Assembly: GCA_017562135.1 (NCBI GenBank)
Contig: QEYB01001046.1
Span: 62,001-126,000 of the forward strand
Direction of reading: 5' to 3'
Length of the DNA stretch: 64,000 nt
From: Dipylidium caninum
Taxonomy: Eukaryota > Platyhelminthes > Cestoda > Cyclophyllidea > Dipylidiidae
Made by a program: the position numbers and the translations under genes. The notes under the pieces are model-generated. The model worked only from the letters and a program-made list of their open reading frames with translations. It searched no databases and was not told the DNA's origin. Shown piece after piece: positions 9,253 to 20,558 of this stretch (positions are counted from its first letter, which is position 1; each line of letters opens with the position of its first letter).

Positions 9253-11845
9253 ATGCAACCACCCTCGTCGAGCGCGACTATGTCAGTTAAGGATTTTAAG
9301 GTACCTTGAAAACTGTCGTTTAATCCTTCTAGTTCAGTGATTTGCAGGTGGAACTCTCGCCGAGTGTGACGAAGACACCGGATTTGTGCAATTTAAGTTT
9401 TGGTAGAACATTTACCGATCACATGCTTACAATGCAATGGACAAGTGAGAGTGGATGGCAAAATCCCCACATTGGACCTTTTGCGCCACGTGAATTGCAT
9501 CCTGCTTCGCATGTCTTACACTACGCAGATGTCGTTTTCGAAGGCATGAAGGCCGTACGCGGTGTGGATGGCAAAATACGACTATTTCGGCCACACGATC
9601 ACCTCGTCCGATTAAACCGTTCTGCAACTCGTTGCGGTCTTCCCGTACGTCAGTCCGACTCCACCCAACTCGTGTAACCATGCGTATTGTAGACGGTGGA
9701 CGAGGAGGAGCTGCTCGAGTGCATCAAGCACTTGGTGCGCATTGATCAGCAATGGGTGCCCGAGCGTCGAGGCGCCTATCTTTACATACGACCGACGATA
9801 ATTGCTACGGAGGTTGGATTCCTCTCACCTGCTGAACGCGCTTCTCCTTTCTAGGACTCACTAGGGGCCACGGTGTCGAAGATGGCACAGTTGAATGTCA
9901 TCTTATCACCGAGTGCAGCCACCCCCTCGACTGTGCGGTTGTACGCGGATGAGCGTTTCGTGCGTGCGTGGCCCGGTGGAACGGGGGACGTGAAGATGGG
10001 CGCGTGAGTTGGGGACAAGTGAAGCATGTCCGATCTGTGCGCGCCCACAGTGGCCAACACGCCACACGTCACTAGACGCGGCAGGAGACTCGAGTAAGGC
10101 TGGGCACATTTGGCTTGGGGAGCGCCCTTCCCCAGCACACAATCCGCAGCGGGTCAAGCCACAGGCCACAGGCCACGAGGAGGAGAAGGCGAAGGGGAGA
10201 GAAAGGGGGTGAAGAGAGTGGCGAGGTGAAAGGCTGAACAGCGTGGTAGCGGGTGGTCGGGGCACAAGTCTCCTCCCACTTCCCAGCTTCCACGGCGTAG
10301 ACCCCAAACGCAATCCCCCCAATGCCCATACTTTATTACTTCCCAATTATTGCCATGCTAACAGAGTTTTTTGTGTGGCAGCAACTACGCCCCCGCAATG
10401 ATGGTGAAGAAACTGGCGTACGAGAAGGACTGCGACGAGGTGCTCTGGCTATTCGGGGAGGAGAAACGCCTCACGGAGGTTAGCACCATGAACCTCTTCG
10501 TCTACTGGACCAACGAACACGGGGGTGAGGCCTCAGTCTTTGTGTAATCAAATGCCTGCTCTCCACTGTCCTCTAAGCCCACACCAACAGGCATCGCCTT
10601 GTTAACATGTCAGCCTTCGTGTAACTGCTGCAGTCCTCGTGTCACAAAACATGTTCCAGTTGAGGTGATGCTCTATTCGCGAAACGCGGGTCATTTGCAC
10701 CCACGCGGCTTCGGCGAGGACTGCGGGGCTGAGGCAAATGACGCCGTCGAGTGGTGCTTGCGGCGGATGCAGGCAGGACGGAGTGGTGGGCTGAAGCGAC
10801 TTCTCGAGGTGCTGCTTGAGAGGACAATCAACCACTTGGTCGTTTCGCACTGAATCATGCGTGCAGAACTTGCGGTGGGCGGTGAAACATGGCTGGACGG
10901 TAGACGAGTAGAGAGTTTGGTTGGCGGAGTGCAGTTGTCTCGTGAGAATTGCTCTTTCCCCGTAACTCAAGTCTAATGTGTCTCTTCTTGTGAATTTGCC
11001 TCACACCAGAGGAGGAGTTGTTGACGCCACCTCTGAATGGACTAATCCTGCCCGGCGTAACACGGAGAAGCATGCTGGCCTTGGCCAAACTCAGGGTGAG
11101 TCAGCAGGCTGCAAATGCATCTTCCCGCACATACACGCTACTTAAATGCGAGTGAGTAGAGAGGCTCGACCGATTGACATGGGAGAAGAGCGCTCCACCT
11201 CAACTTCACTCGAGGCGTGAAGGAGTCGCTTTTGTCGACAGCATGGCCTGCCATGCGCATCCTCTCCTCTCCTCTCCACTCCACTCCACTCCACTCCTCT
11301 CCACTCCACTCTTCTCCACTTCGCTAGTTTTACGCTGCTTCTCGATGCCTTCACTACAATTCGCGAGTCCATGCCATAGGTCATGTAGAGTTGATGCGCA
11401 GCATTCATCCCCAGCGTACGTTGCAATGGGATGACACCCAACTGCCTGACGTTGTTTAGGATGTGCCAACAAGGGAGGGCGAGATATCGCTGCACGAATT
11501 GATGAAAGCTGTGGAAGAGAAACGCGTCCACGAAGTCTTCGGCACCGGTACGGCGAATAACGTCAAATTATTTGGAGGAATGTTCTACATGGGCAAACAC
11601 ATTCAACTGTCGATGCTTTCTCCGGTCGACTCGCTGGCCTTACAATTGAATAACGACCTGTTGGACATTCAGGTGAGGCAGTTTCGTGCACATTTCACCT
11701 CAACTTTGGTTGCTTTACGTCCGCAAGCGGAGTCGGTCTGCTGCCTCCGTGTGCCTTATGCATGGCCACCCACAAGTTTCTTTTGTCCTTCCAGCACGCC
11801 GTGAACGGATGCCATGAGTGGACCACCCTACTGTGTGGCGATTAA
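9253..11845 (+). CDS. BCAT: Branched-chain amino acid aminotransferase, complete, 8 exons
   Basis: Reversibly transaminates leucine, isoleucine and valine with 2-oxoglutarate, using PLP (fold type IV). Exons: 9253-9300, 9348-9644, 9693-9812, 9855-10003, 10382-10524, 11010-11095, 11460-11672, 11795-11845; every intron is GT-AG, phases agree, and the joined frame is 368 codons plus TAA. Family motifs in order: [36 protein letters not shown] with the PLP lysine at about residue 202, [33 protein letters not shown]. Human enzymes have about 386-392 residues including leaders. No mitochondrial presequence is obvious, so a cytosolic form is likely (inference). A second in-frame ATG at 9280 is an equally good start, since a TATA-like element sits only about 20 bp before the first. 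Oddities: the CXXC redox motif of mammalian BCATs is replaced by N..K, and the loop after ILSP is several residues shorter than in human. Exons 4-8 lie in the right arm of a giant inverted repeat. Confidence 0.93.
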
Positions 11846-11909
11846 TTCGCCTCCGTCCAAGTGGCCTGAAAGTTGCACAATGCATGAATTGTGGAGCTTA
11901 GTGAATCAC

Positions 11910-11915
11910 AATAAA
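11910..11915 (+). terminator. BCAT polyadenylation signal AATAAA
   Basis: A canonical AATAAA lies 65 bp after the BCAT stop codon (11845) and would give a short 3' UTR. Its counterpart in the inverted pseudogene is TTTATT at 6092-6097. Confidence 0.6.
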
Positions 11916-12231
11916 TTCTCTGCCGGTGTCACACCAAGTGGGTGGAATGGGAAGGCGGGGAGAAGGTGGGGAGAGATAGGGAGGTGGGGAGCGGAGGGAA
12001 GGCGGTTTTGAGGAGGGAGGAGTTTGTTTTTGCCCACATCGGGGCTGCGCGGCTGCCGCGAAAAGTGTGGTGGCACCAGTGCCATGTTGTGTCGCCAACT
12101 TCGTGAAGGGGGTTGGCATAGTGCAAGGAGGGGAATCGGCTCATGAGAGGACGAACTCGGCCAGCTGATTGCAGGCAGGAGGGCAGGGAGGCTTGACTGT
12201 AAGACCGTGGTACGACACGTGTCTCCTGCTG

Positions 12232-12667
12232 TCGACGGCTTTCTCGTTGCTGTTCCTCCTCAACCCTCTTTGCGTGAGTGAATAGTTCTTGCTACGGATT
12301 TCGCCTTCTTACAGAAATGAATATATTCACTGAAGACTGGGGTGAATCGCCGCCGCAGCAAAGGAGTCGTCAGGAACGCGCCATGCTTGAGAAAAACACC
12401 TAAACGTGGAGTTGTCAGTCACACAACTCCCTCTTGTGCCGCGTGTCACTTCTTCTCTGGGTCGCCATCTTCTCGCTTCCCCTTCACTTTCGCTCCCCAC
12501 TGGTTCAGCATGTCTATTGTGAAGCGCCTTTTACAAGGTCACTGATGTCGACTACTTATTTCATAGCAGTAGTATACTGTCGCGTGGCATTCGATTTTGA
12601 TATGCAGAGGCAACTTGGGGGCGGCAATTGGAGGAAGGCGCAGAGTTGGTACGCCTCAAGGCGAGAC
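12232..12667 (+). repeat. Block A, copy 3
   Basis: Right-arm counterpart of copy 2. It has one extra T (GATTTTGATATG against GATTTGATATG) relative to the left-arm copies. Confidence 0.9.
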
Positions 12668-13312
12668 ATCTGTTGAGTTGAGCGGTGTCCCTGCATCGTG
12701 GAGGCGGGGTGGGTGGGTGGGTGGAGGGGCGACAAGTGGGCTGCCAACTCCTAATTCCCACCTCTTCACCCACACAGCCAAACGGTGCACGCGGCCACGC
12801 CGTCACCGCCCAGGTGCCGTGGGAGCACCCAAAAGTGGCTGTCGTTTGCTAAATTAGCACCTCACATTTACCTCACATTTCGTGGGCTGAGAGAAGCAAA
12901 CCACACCATCTCCTGGGATGGGCTGAGGCGCGTCAGTGTGTGCTGTCCGCCTCCGCTCCGCCAGGAGGGGCTTTGGTAGGCGGGGCGCGATGCATGGGCC
13001 AAATGTGCACTCCAGCACTCCATCAACACTCCATCAACACTGCAACACTCCAGGCGGCCGTCGTGCAATGGCGTCTTCGCCTCACCTCAGCCTCTCGTGG
13101 CGTTACACTGACTGAGCGGACACACACAAGGAAACAGTCGTCGCCACCACCTCTCGCCGGAGTGGAGGATCGCCTCGTCCTCCGCGTCACCTCGGGGGGT
13201 TCTCTTTCCTGCGGCGCGGGAGTGGTGAGTTGCGAGGGGAAGAGGCACAGTGGCGTGTCGTGACGGTGGCGCCGAGTCCACTGGCCTTGCACACTTCCCA
13301 GCTCTCGTGACA

Positions 13313-13350
13313 ACGGTACGGCGAAATAACGTCAAATTATTTGGAGGAAT
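13313..13350 (+). repeat. 37-bp fragment identical to part of BCAT exon 7, in the 3' flank
   Basis: GGTACGGCGAA..TAACGTC..GGAGGAATGT matches BCAT exon 7 at about 11548-11583 apart from one inserted A. The left-arm equivalent (about 4661-4697, minus) matches without the insertion. Sequence on either side is unrelated to exon 7, so the match has sharp edges. Confidence 0.8.
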
Positions 13351-14496
13351 GTCACAGACCACTCGCTTCGGTGCCACTACCACCGCGCACTTGCCGAAGG
13401 GTGCATCGCCACCTCCCACCTGCCACCTCCCACCGGTCGGCGTTGTCTTCCCCTTCCCCTTCCCCATTGCCCATTCTCCAGTAGGTCGGACGGGCTGGCT
13501 TAGAGTCGCCACGTGCACAGTCGAAGTGAAGTGAAGTGTTGAGGGCAATCGGCATCGCTTTCTCCCTCAACCTTCTCGAGACGACTTCAATCGACAGACA
13601 TCCACTCTGGACATTGACGTGGCAGCCAAGTCGCTCGCCATGGAGTTGGGCTTTTCGGGTTGGCAGTTGGTAGTTGGCGGTTAGCGGTTGACGCTTGGCG
13701 TTCTCGGGATGGGGAATTGGAAATGGGAAATGAGGAATGGGAGGGGACAGGGGCAGGGCAGGGCAGAGGCCTCGTGCGTCGACTCCACATCGCCTCAGTT
13801 GACCCGCCGAATCGGACACTCGCCCCGCTCACACGTTCACCATGAGAGCCGCCTGCGTGTCCGCTCCGCCTTTCGCGAGGCCGCATTCAGTCTTTGCGAC
13901 GCCACCTTCCTTCGCCGCATGCCCACGGTGACGGCGGCAACACCGAGGCGCGGATGGGGCGTAGATGAGGCTGAGACGAGGGGATGGTCAAGTGGCTGAA
14001 ACGTGTCCCGAAAATGGCAACGCGTTGGAACAACAGGCAGGGATTTGAGGGTCGTTTGCGCCTCAACTGTTCAAAGTACGGTGAATGTCATCAAGGACGC
14101 GGTATCACGAGGAGCGAACCGTTTGAGTGTCATGTGAGTCCCGAGGTGGGTTACAGAATTGTTGGCAGCACGCAAAGTCGAATGAGGACGAATGACTGTG
14201 GACCAGGCCTCGAGTCAAAGAGGAGAGGCGAAATGCCGCCGTGTGGTGTGAGCGACGAGAGGAAGTAGTGTGTCAGAGGTGGCAGGAGGGTTTTCCTACG
14301 CCTGCCCCTCCGAGCCCTCATTAAGGTGGTCAGGGACAATCGTGCGTCCATGTAGTCGGCAGGAGTGTGATACGTTTAAGTCGGCTTTTGTCCCAGGACT
14401 GACGCTCTCCGCGAGGCTGCAATTGGGTGGGTTGTTGACAAATTTGATCGGTAATTGAGTTCCCCAGACATGCCTCTCACCTCGCGTCTCGTGCAT

Positions 14497-14932
14497 TCGA
14501 CGGCTTTCTCGTTGCTGTTCCTCCTCAACCCTCTTTGCGTGAGTGAATAGTTCTTGCTACGGATTTCGCCTTCTTACAGAAATGAATATATTCACTGAAG
14601 ACTGGGGTGAATCGCCGCCGCAGCAAAGGAGTCGTCAGGAACGCGCCATGCTTGAGAAAAACACCTAAACGTGGAGTTGTCAGTCACACAACTCCCTCTT
14701 GTGCCGCGTGTCACTTCTTCTCTGGGTCGCCATCTTCTCGCTTCCCCTTCACTTTCGCTCCCCACTGGTTCAGCATGTCTATTGTGAAGCGCCTTTTACA
14801 AGGTCACTGATGTCGGACTACTTATTTCATAGCAGTAGTATACTGTCGCGTGGCATTCGATTTGATATGCAGAGGCAACTTGGGGGCGGCAATTGGAGGA
14901 AGGCGCAGAGTTGGTACGCCTCAAGGCGAGAC
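14497..14932 (+). repeat. Block A, copy 4
   Basis: Right-arm counterpart of copy 1. It has one extra G (TGTCGGACTAC against TGTCGACTAC), so the single-base indels in copies 3 and 4 are independent of each other. Confidence 0.9.
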
Positions 14933-16307
14933 GAGGAGAGAATTTGTGGAAACACGTCCATCTGCCTCGAGCACCTTCGGGACAGCGCAGATGCATGGAA
15001 TGTGAGGCGATTCCGAAGAACGTTTAATTCTCTTCCACGATCGGAACAGACACATCTCAACCGGAAAAGCTCGGTTGAAAGCCTGCGTCGGCCACTCGCT
15101 TCTGCACACGAGGCCTTCGGCCGAATCAGTCTTCCCCTCGTGGCGTTGGGGCACACCGGCGTGCGTCAGACATGCTCGGTCCTATCGCAGATTTCACAGT
15201 CGCAGTTTTAAATGGCACACCTCGTCTCGTTCCTGTGAAAACCTACGTATTATTGTACTTTCTGTGGAAACCGGAATACCCACTTGCGACGTTGCCCGGC
15301 GTACACGGATAAGTTGCGTGGGTCTGCCTTTTGACGTCAGTCATCTCGGCGGGCGACGGGATGGCGTTGGTCCGCTCCCTCCCCCTCCTCCTCCTTAACT
15401 GGAAGGAGGAGGAGGAGGAGGAGGAGGAAAAGAAACACCCTCTGGTGCTGGACAATGCCAAGAGTTGACGTTCTGGTTGTCCGAACCCCGGTACGAGGTG
15501 TCGATCGCCCGGCTGCGTGGACGGGACAGGCAGAGGAGCTCGGGAAAGAGGCACTGGACGGAGAGAGGGTGAGGGTGGTGGGGAAGGGCGAGGAAAACTT
15601 CTCATCTCCCAGTCCATCTCGTCCAACGCCTCCATGCTGCATTAGGAGCCCGCCTTCGGGGCGCGAACCAAGTCATTCGCTGGGATTGCGACGTGCGAAC
15701 TGAGCTTCCTCCACACCTGCCCACTGCACACAGCGAATGTCATGCTGTTGGATCACGATGAAGACCTTTCTTAGGGCCTCGGCTGAGCTTCGTCTACGGA
15801 GTCCTACGTCATCCTGGAATGTAATGTTAGACAATTGGGGCAGAACTCTGCCTCGCTCCGCCCTCCGTCGCCCCCCCCCTCCCCCAACCTTCTTCTCTTC
15901 TTTCTTCCATTTCCTGGCTTAGAAGAGGCGACTCCATCTCGAATGTGCACCCATCCTGGTCCTGAGAATCGTTCAACGTTGGCAGGAGAAACCTTAGCTT
16001 CTGGGCTAAAGGTCACTCTTCGAGGGTATTCAGCAATCAGGTAAGACGAAATAGCTCCAAGACGGCGTTGCTCGAGTCCTCGATACCGCAGCCCAGGCGC
16101 CAAACACCTCATTTTTATGTTCTTCAGCCGGATTCAGACTGCGGGCTTTTAAACAGGCCTTGGCTTTCCCCCGCTCCCTCACGTAACTGTGGGTCTGTGG
16201 AGCCTCGGCCACAAAAACAGCCATCCTTGTTCAGGCACACATGCCTCGGGTGTCAGGCACCCGCTTTCCGCCTCTCAGCGATCTGGGGCCGCGATGCTGC
16301 ACGGGGC

Positions 16308-17894
16308 GCAAGAGGCCGCACGCACACCAACGGGGAAGGGAGAGGAGACCGCGAGTTGGCTGCCTCTGCCGCCAAGATGGAGGCGTTAGCACCAGAACGG
16401 TTCTGGGGAAGGATGCCGCATCGGAAGGGATACACTCGATCCGATGCGGTATTCGGGGCCACGAGGTCTGGCGTTCACCCGAGGGGGGGAGGGGGGCAAA
16501 CCGGCGCAGAGACACGAGTGAGGACTGACTGGCAGACGTTTCCACTTCGATTGGTAGCTGGACCAATCAAATGAGCGGATAAGAGGGTAGGTGACATACT
16601 GTAGACACTTGCTGAGTCGTGGTCAGGACCTCGTGGTTGCAGACTTCGCAATGTAGTGCGACGGAACAGTCTCTTAGCGCCAGCTTGCTCCACCGAAAAG
16701 CGTCTCGCCCAGGCGAATGGCACTGCACAATTCTGCTTCGAGCGGCTATAGGCGCACACCTCTTTCGCGACGCAATTTCCTGTCTGCAGCGGCCTTAGTG
16801 CAGCCCTCGGCCACCTAAAGACTTGGCCATTAAGACCACTTTATTTCCACTAGAGCATTCAATCATCCCCTTCTGCATGAATAGGCTGCCTACCTCAGTT
16901 TGTCGATTGGAAGTGGCTCTTCCGTGTTTCTAAGTCAGTGAAGTGCACACAAGGCAAATTTGTCCCTGATGGCCTTGACGTACATATCGTAGCCGAGGCG
17001 TGCCATTTACTTGGCGAACAACTCTCAAGGCTGTGGTGCAGAAAAACCTTCTCCGTGCTGTAACGGTACGGCGACTTGCAGCGAAATGAGCCAACATCGC
17101 TCCCCTGGCAGCCCGGAAAAGAATTATTGTTCATAAAAATAATGTTACTTTAAGCTTATAGGTAGCGTTGTTTTTTCAGCTAATTACGCTTAACTAAATC
17201 TGTTGACATATTACAAGGGCGTAAGGGAAAACCGCAGTAGACAAACAATGTCGCTTTTGCGGTGACAAGTCGGAGGTCGGCGCAGCCGGAGGCTGTGAAA
17301 GACAACTGCAACGAAGCCGCAGACCACTCACACATGTCACTGTGTTTTATCTTTGCCAGCAGCGTGTTTACCGAGGCGAGGGGATGTGTCCCGATACTCC
17401 CAGCCAACCTCTTCACCTGCCTCAGTCGGGCCCTCTTGCGTGGTGAAGGAAATTCTTTGTCCGCAGCCTCACCTATGCCACCCAAGTGGTCAAGCTGGGA
17501 GGAGAAGAAGGCGAGGAAGAAGAAGCGCCGGTCAAGACGAGCACGTATAAATCTCGCCCACTTGAACCAGATCGAAAGGTCGGGAGCGTCGGCACGATGA
17601 TATGCAGTCGAGTGTGCCAGTTTGGAAGAATTGGCCATTGCGTACGCGTGGAGGGAGTGGTCACTTTGCGCCGGACATGGTCAGAAGGTCACGCCGCCAG
17701 GGCGAAGTGCAAATCTCCCGGGGAATGAAGAACTACATGTGGCCAAATTTACGGCAAATCATAAACTCCACCAATTCATTATTGCACCTGCACACGCCTA
17801 TCCGGTCATTCGGACGTCTTTGCCAGTTGCCTTCACCCCGCGCAAATCCTACGAGGACACCAGCCACACCTTAACTCGGCAGTTGCGCACTCAC
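16308..17894. other. No recognisable gene
   Basis: Unique sequence beyond the right arm. It begins with a GC-rich ~250 bp, then mixed composition with an AT-richer stretch at about 17100-17210. Frames at 17180-17638 (minus) and 17486-17728 (plus) are both open over the same DNA and neither is recognised. Confidence 0.4.
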
Positions 17895-18029
17895 CGCCTC
17901 CCAGTCGACTTCTTGTCCTCGGGGCTCGCGTTGTCCTCCGGCTGCTTGGCAAGGACTCCCGAAGGACTTTCTCAATTGCCTCGGTATCTGTGCGAGGCGC
18001 CTCTGTCTCCTGTCCATCACTTCTCATTC
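17895..18029 (-). CDS. Possible isolated internal exon, unknown protein
   Basis: On the minus strand a 135-nt stretch is bordered by an acceptor-like GTGCACAG and a strong donor (GGCG|GTGAGT). One frame reads RSDGQETEAPRTDTEAIEKV..., a hydrophilic sequence with no stop. No family is recognised, and the neighbouring exons of such a gene were not established. A second frame is also open, so this is weak support only. Confidence 0.25.
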
Positions 18030-19020
18030 CTGTGCACGGGACAGCGGCCTCCCGAAGTTGCGTGAAAGGCAAAGACCCCGTCACCGACCGTCTGCATCTG
18101 CACTCCAGGAAATTTTTTCACTGGATGCCGATGTAGCCTGGTTGGGTGGCGACACTCCTCAGTCCGTTTAAAAGTCCGCCCTTCGTAGCGATCAGGAAGG
18201 TAGACGTTAGCCGCTCACGCTTGCTGCAATTGACGACGATCCCCGGACGGTTCTGCTCCTAGTAGCGAGGTCGGCGGAGGCGAGGCGCACAGAAGCCGCT
18301 TGACTTGCGAGAAGAATATTGTAAATTTCACAGCGTCCATCCAACCCACTCAGAGACGATCAATCGCACTCATAGTACCGCCGATTTGTCAAAGCATTCG
18401 TCTCCATCGCCGCATCGCCCCGGTGGCCGTCGATGAGGTGGAAAGCCGCAATCCCATCGAGCGGGATCGAGGTCCTCTTTGCACTTGCCCACTTCGCTGC
18501 CGGAAGAGGCACTTCGTGGATAGAACACCAGCGGAATGGAGGGAGAGCGCTGGAGAGGGCGCGTCGGTCATAAACATCGTAGTCTCCCCATAGCTGAGGC
18601 TTTTTAATATCCTCCTCTTAAGCATCCCATTAGGCATAAGTACAGGCGACTCGTTCCTATTTCTGCAACAAAATCCTTCATTCTTTTCTCTCACGAAGTG
18701 TACTTTTCCCCCACGATGTCCCCCGAATTGTGCCTCTCAGCCATAAAAATAGGCTTTTAACATACAGTCGTTGCGTGGGGGACTTCTCCTCCGCCTCTGA
18801 GCGCCGGTTCGGAGTTCCACGTCCACCGCTGGGCGAAATGCACGCAGGCACCGGGGAAGACACTCCGGTGGACGACTTTCAGGGTGCACAACACTGCCAC
18901 CGGTGCGTTTATTGTTGTGCAACCCATGGAAAAAGGTTATTCTCGTGCTGCCTCTCGTCTCTTCCTCTGGGAGGAGGAGATTTGGCGCGAAGAGGAGGCA
19001 GAATCCAACTTTTAGAGGAC

Positions 19021-19296
19021 CTAACGGACCGTGGGAGCGAATGACGAGGGGTAGACGTTCAACTCGGGCGTAATACGCCCGCTGAGACGAGTTGAGGCGA
19101 ACGCGAGAGCGCCGTCTCGGCAGTTGTGGTGTCCCATGAACCTCCGAGGTGTGAGTCTGCGTGTGGGTGATGCGTTCACCTCCTCGCCGAGCGTCGGGTG
19201 GACTCGCGCCTCCTCCGAGGCCGCGGCAACCGTTCGCTCCCCGTCGAGTAGTGAGGAATCCTCCAATGGCGACGGCGGGTTGGGCGGTGGGTCAGT
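19021..19296 (-). CDS. Possible terminal exon, unknown protein
   Basis: Minus-strand frame of about 91 codons beginning after an acceptor-like CGCGCAGTAG and ending in TAG at 19021. It is rich in Pro, Ser, Glu and Arg (TDPPPNPPSPLEDSSLLDGE... near the start; ITPELNVYPSSFAPTVR at the end). No known domain is seen. Chance openness in GC-rich DNA is a real alternative. Confidence 0.22.
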   Translation of the reverse strand, partial: TDPPPNPPSPLEDSSLLDGERTVAAASEEARVHPTLGEEVNASPTRRLTPRRFMGHHNCRDGALAFASTRLSGRITPELNVYPSSFAPTVR

Positions 19297-20005
19297 CTAC
19301 TGCGCGACAAATCCACGTACATCCAGGCAGACTGAGTCGCCCGCCTCTCCTCGGTCTGTGACAGGATCGGAGGAGCGCCCTCGCTTCAGTTTGTCTCGAA
19401 ATGCTGCAGCTGGTGGGAGACAACCCTCCACTGGTGGCATGGCAACCGAGTGAGTTGGGATGCGAAGCAAGAAGGGGGTCGCACCGCAGCGGGCGAAGGG
19501 AGGCGGTGGGAGGCAGAAACCGCGGAACCCCGCATCCCCTCAGACGCCGCAGGGCGTACGCGCCTCGAACCGCGCCGCTAACCGCGCCTCACCACAGCCA
19601 CGGCGAGGTGTTGCCCAAGTGTTTTTGCTCACGTGCATGCTTCAGGAGGTCGGTCTGTGAAATGCCATCGGCGAGGCGCAACTTCTGGGCTGCCACCTGA
19701 GTGACTGCCCATTTGCAGAAAGAATAAAAATCAAGCATTTCTGCTTAAAAGCACACCTTCCTGCACTACGTACTGCCCCTCTCTTCACCACGACCTGTCG
19801 CCATCCTTCAGGCGGTGTCGTCATTCCAACTTCATCAAATTTCTCATCTTTGCTCTCACAAAAAACTCAATCGAGTGCGATGTGACACGAGTAGCGTCAT
19901 TAAAAGTGGTGCCGTTTGAGGAGTTCTGCGCGGAACGACGAAATGAGCGGCAGATTGGAGAAGGCGCACGGTCAGGGCTCCACGACGGACGTGTCGACGC
20001 CTCCC

Positions 20006-20558
20006 AGCCCAGATCATCCGAGAGTTTTTGGCGGCAGACCAGTTTCCTGTGTGGCTTTGCATTGCCATGGTGGACAGCAACACCTCGCGACGATTTGCCA
20101 CTTCCGAGCGCTTCGCTCGCCTCACGTCGCTCTGCTCGACGTCGCTCTGTCGGACGTGCACACTCGAACTGGCCGTTTGGTTGTCTGGCGACAGTTCAAA
20201 GCGCACGCCTCCTTCGTGCAATCCCTCCAGACTGACAGCATACTCCCTTTTTGGTGTCGTCTTCGCTGCTTCGTCCTCCCTCGTCGCCCACGCTCTCCCG
20301 CCGCGGACTAACGCCGTTCCCAACTGGCCACTTTCCGTCGCCAGCACGTCGTCCTTCCACAAGTGGGCCAACTTCGTCGCACGTCAGATGCGAATCGCCG
20401 ATGCTGTCAATGCGTTGCGTCAAATGAACTTCATCAAGCCGGTGAAGCGTCCAAAGACCGGGTTTCCGGGCATGGCAAAGCTTTTCCTACTTTTCCCTTC
20501 AATGCACGTGTGCGATTCGCCTCTGAGCTTCTCTGCAACACCGCGTCTCGTGGTCTGA
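20006..20558 (+). CDS. Unassigned open frame of about 184 codons
   Basis: Plus-strand frame, open after an acceptor-like CTCCCAG, reading IIREFLAADQFPVWLCIAMV at its start and HKWANFVARQMRIADAVNAL further on. Its amino-acid composition is more protein-like than most open frames here. No family is recognised. The opposite strand is also open over 19856-20371, which weakens the case. Confidence 0.22.

Larger units (their letters stand above)
9862..16307 (-). repeat. Right arm of giant inverted repeat (about 6.45 kb)
   Basis: Reverse complement of 1694-8169. The inner break lies inside BCAT exon 4, a few bases after its first codon. The outer break is at 16307, where the opposite arm meets block C (1375-1700). 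The arm contains the 3' part of the intact BCAT gene, then about 4.4 kb of 3' flank with no recognisable gene, two copies of block A and one each of blocks C and D. Confidence 0.95.
11916..16307. other. BCAT 3' flank in the right arm, no recognisable gene
   Basis: Apart from blocks A, C and D, the exon-7 fragment and the CTC/GGA hairpin, no gene is seen here. Open frames (for example 15075-15398 plus and 15243-15635 minus) overlap on opposite strands and carry no known motif. They are preserved between the arms because the DNA is near-identical there, which is not evidence of coding. Confidence 0.5.

Noticed and set aside
13250..13360. A second BCAT-like gene downstream of BCAT
   Set aside because: Only 37 bp of exon 7 matches; flanking bases and all other exons are absent.
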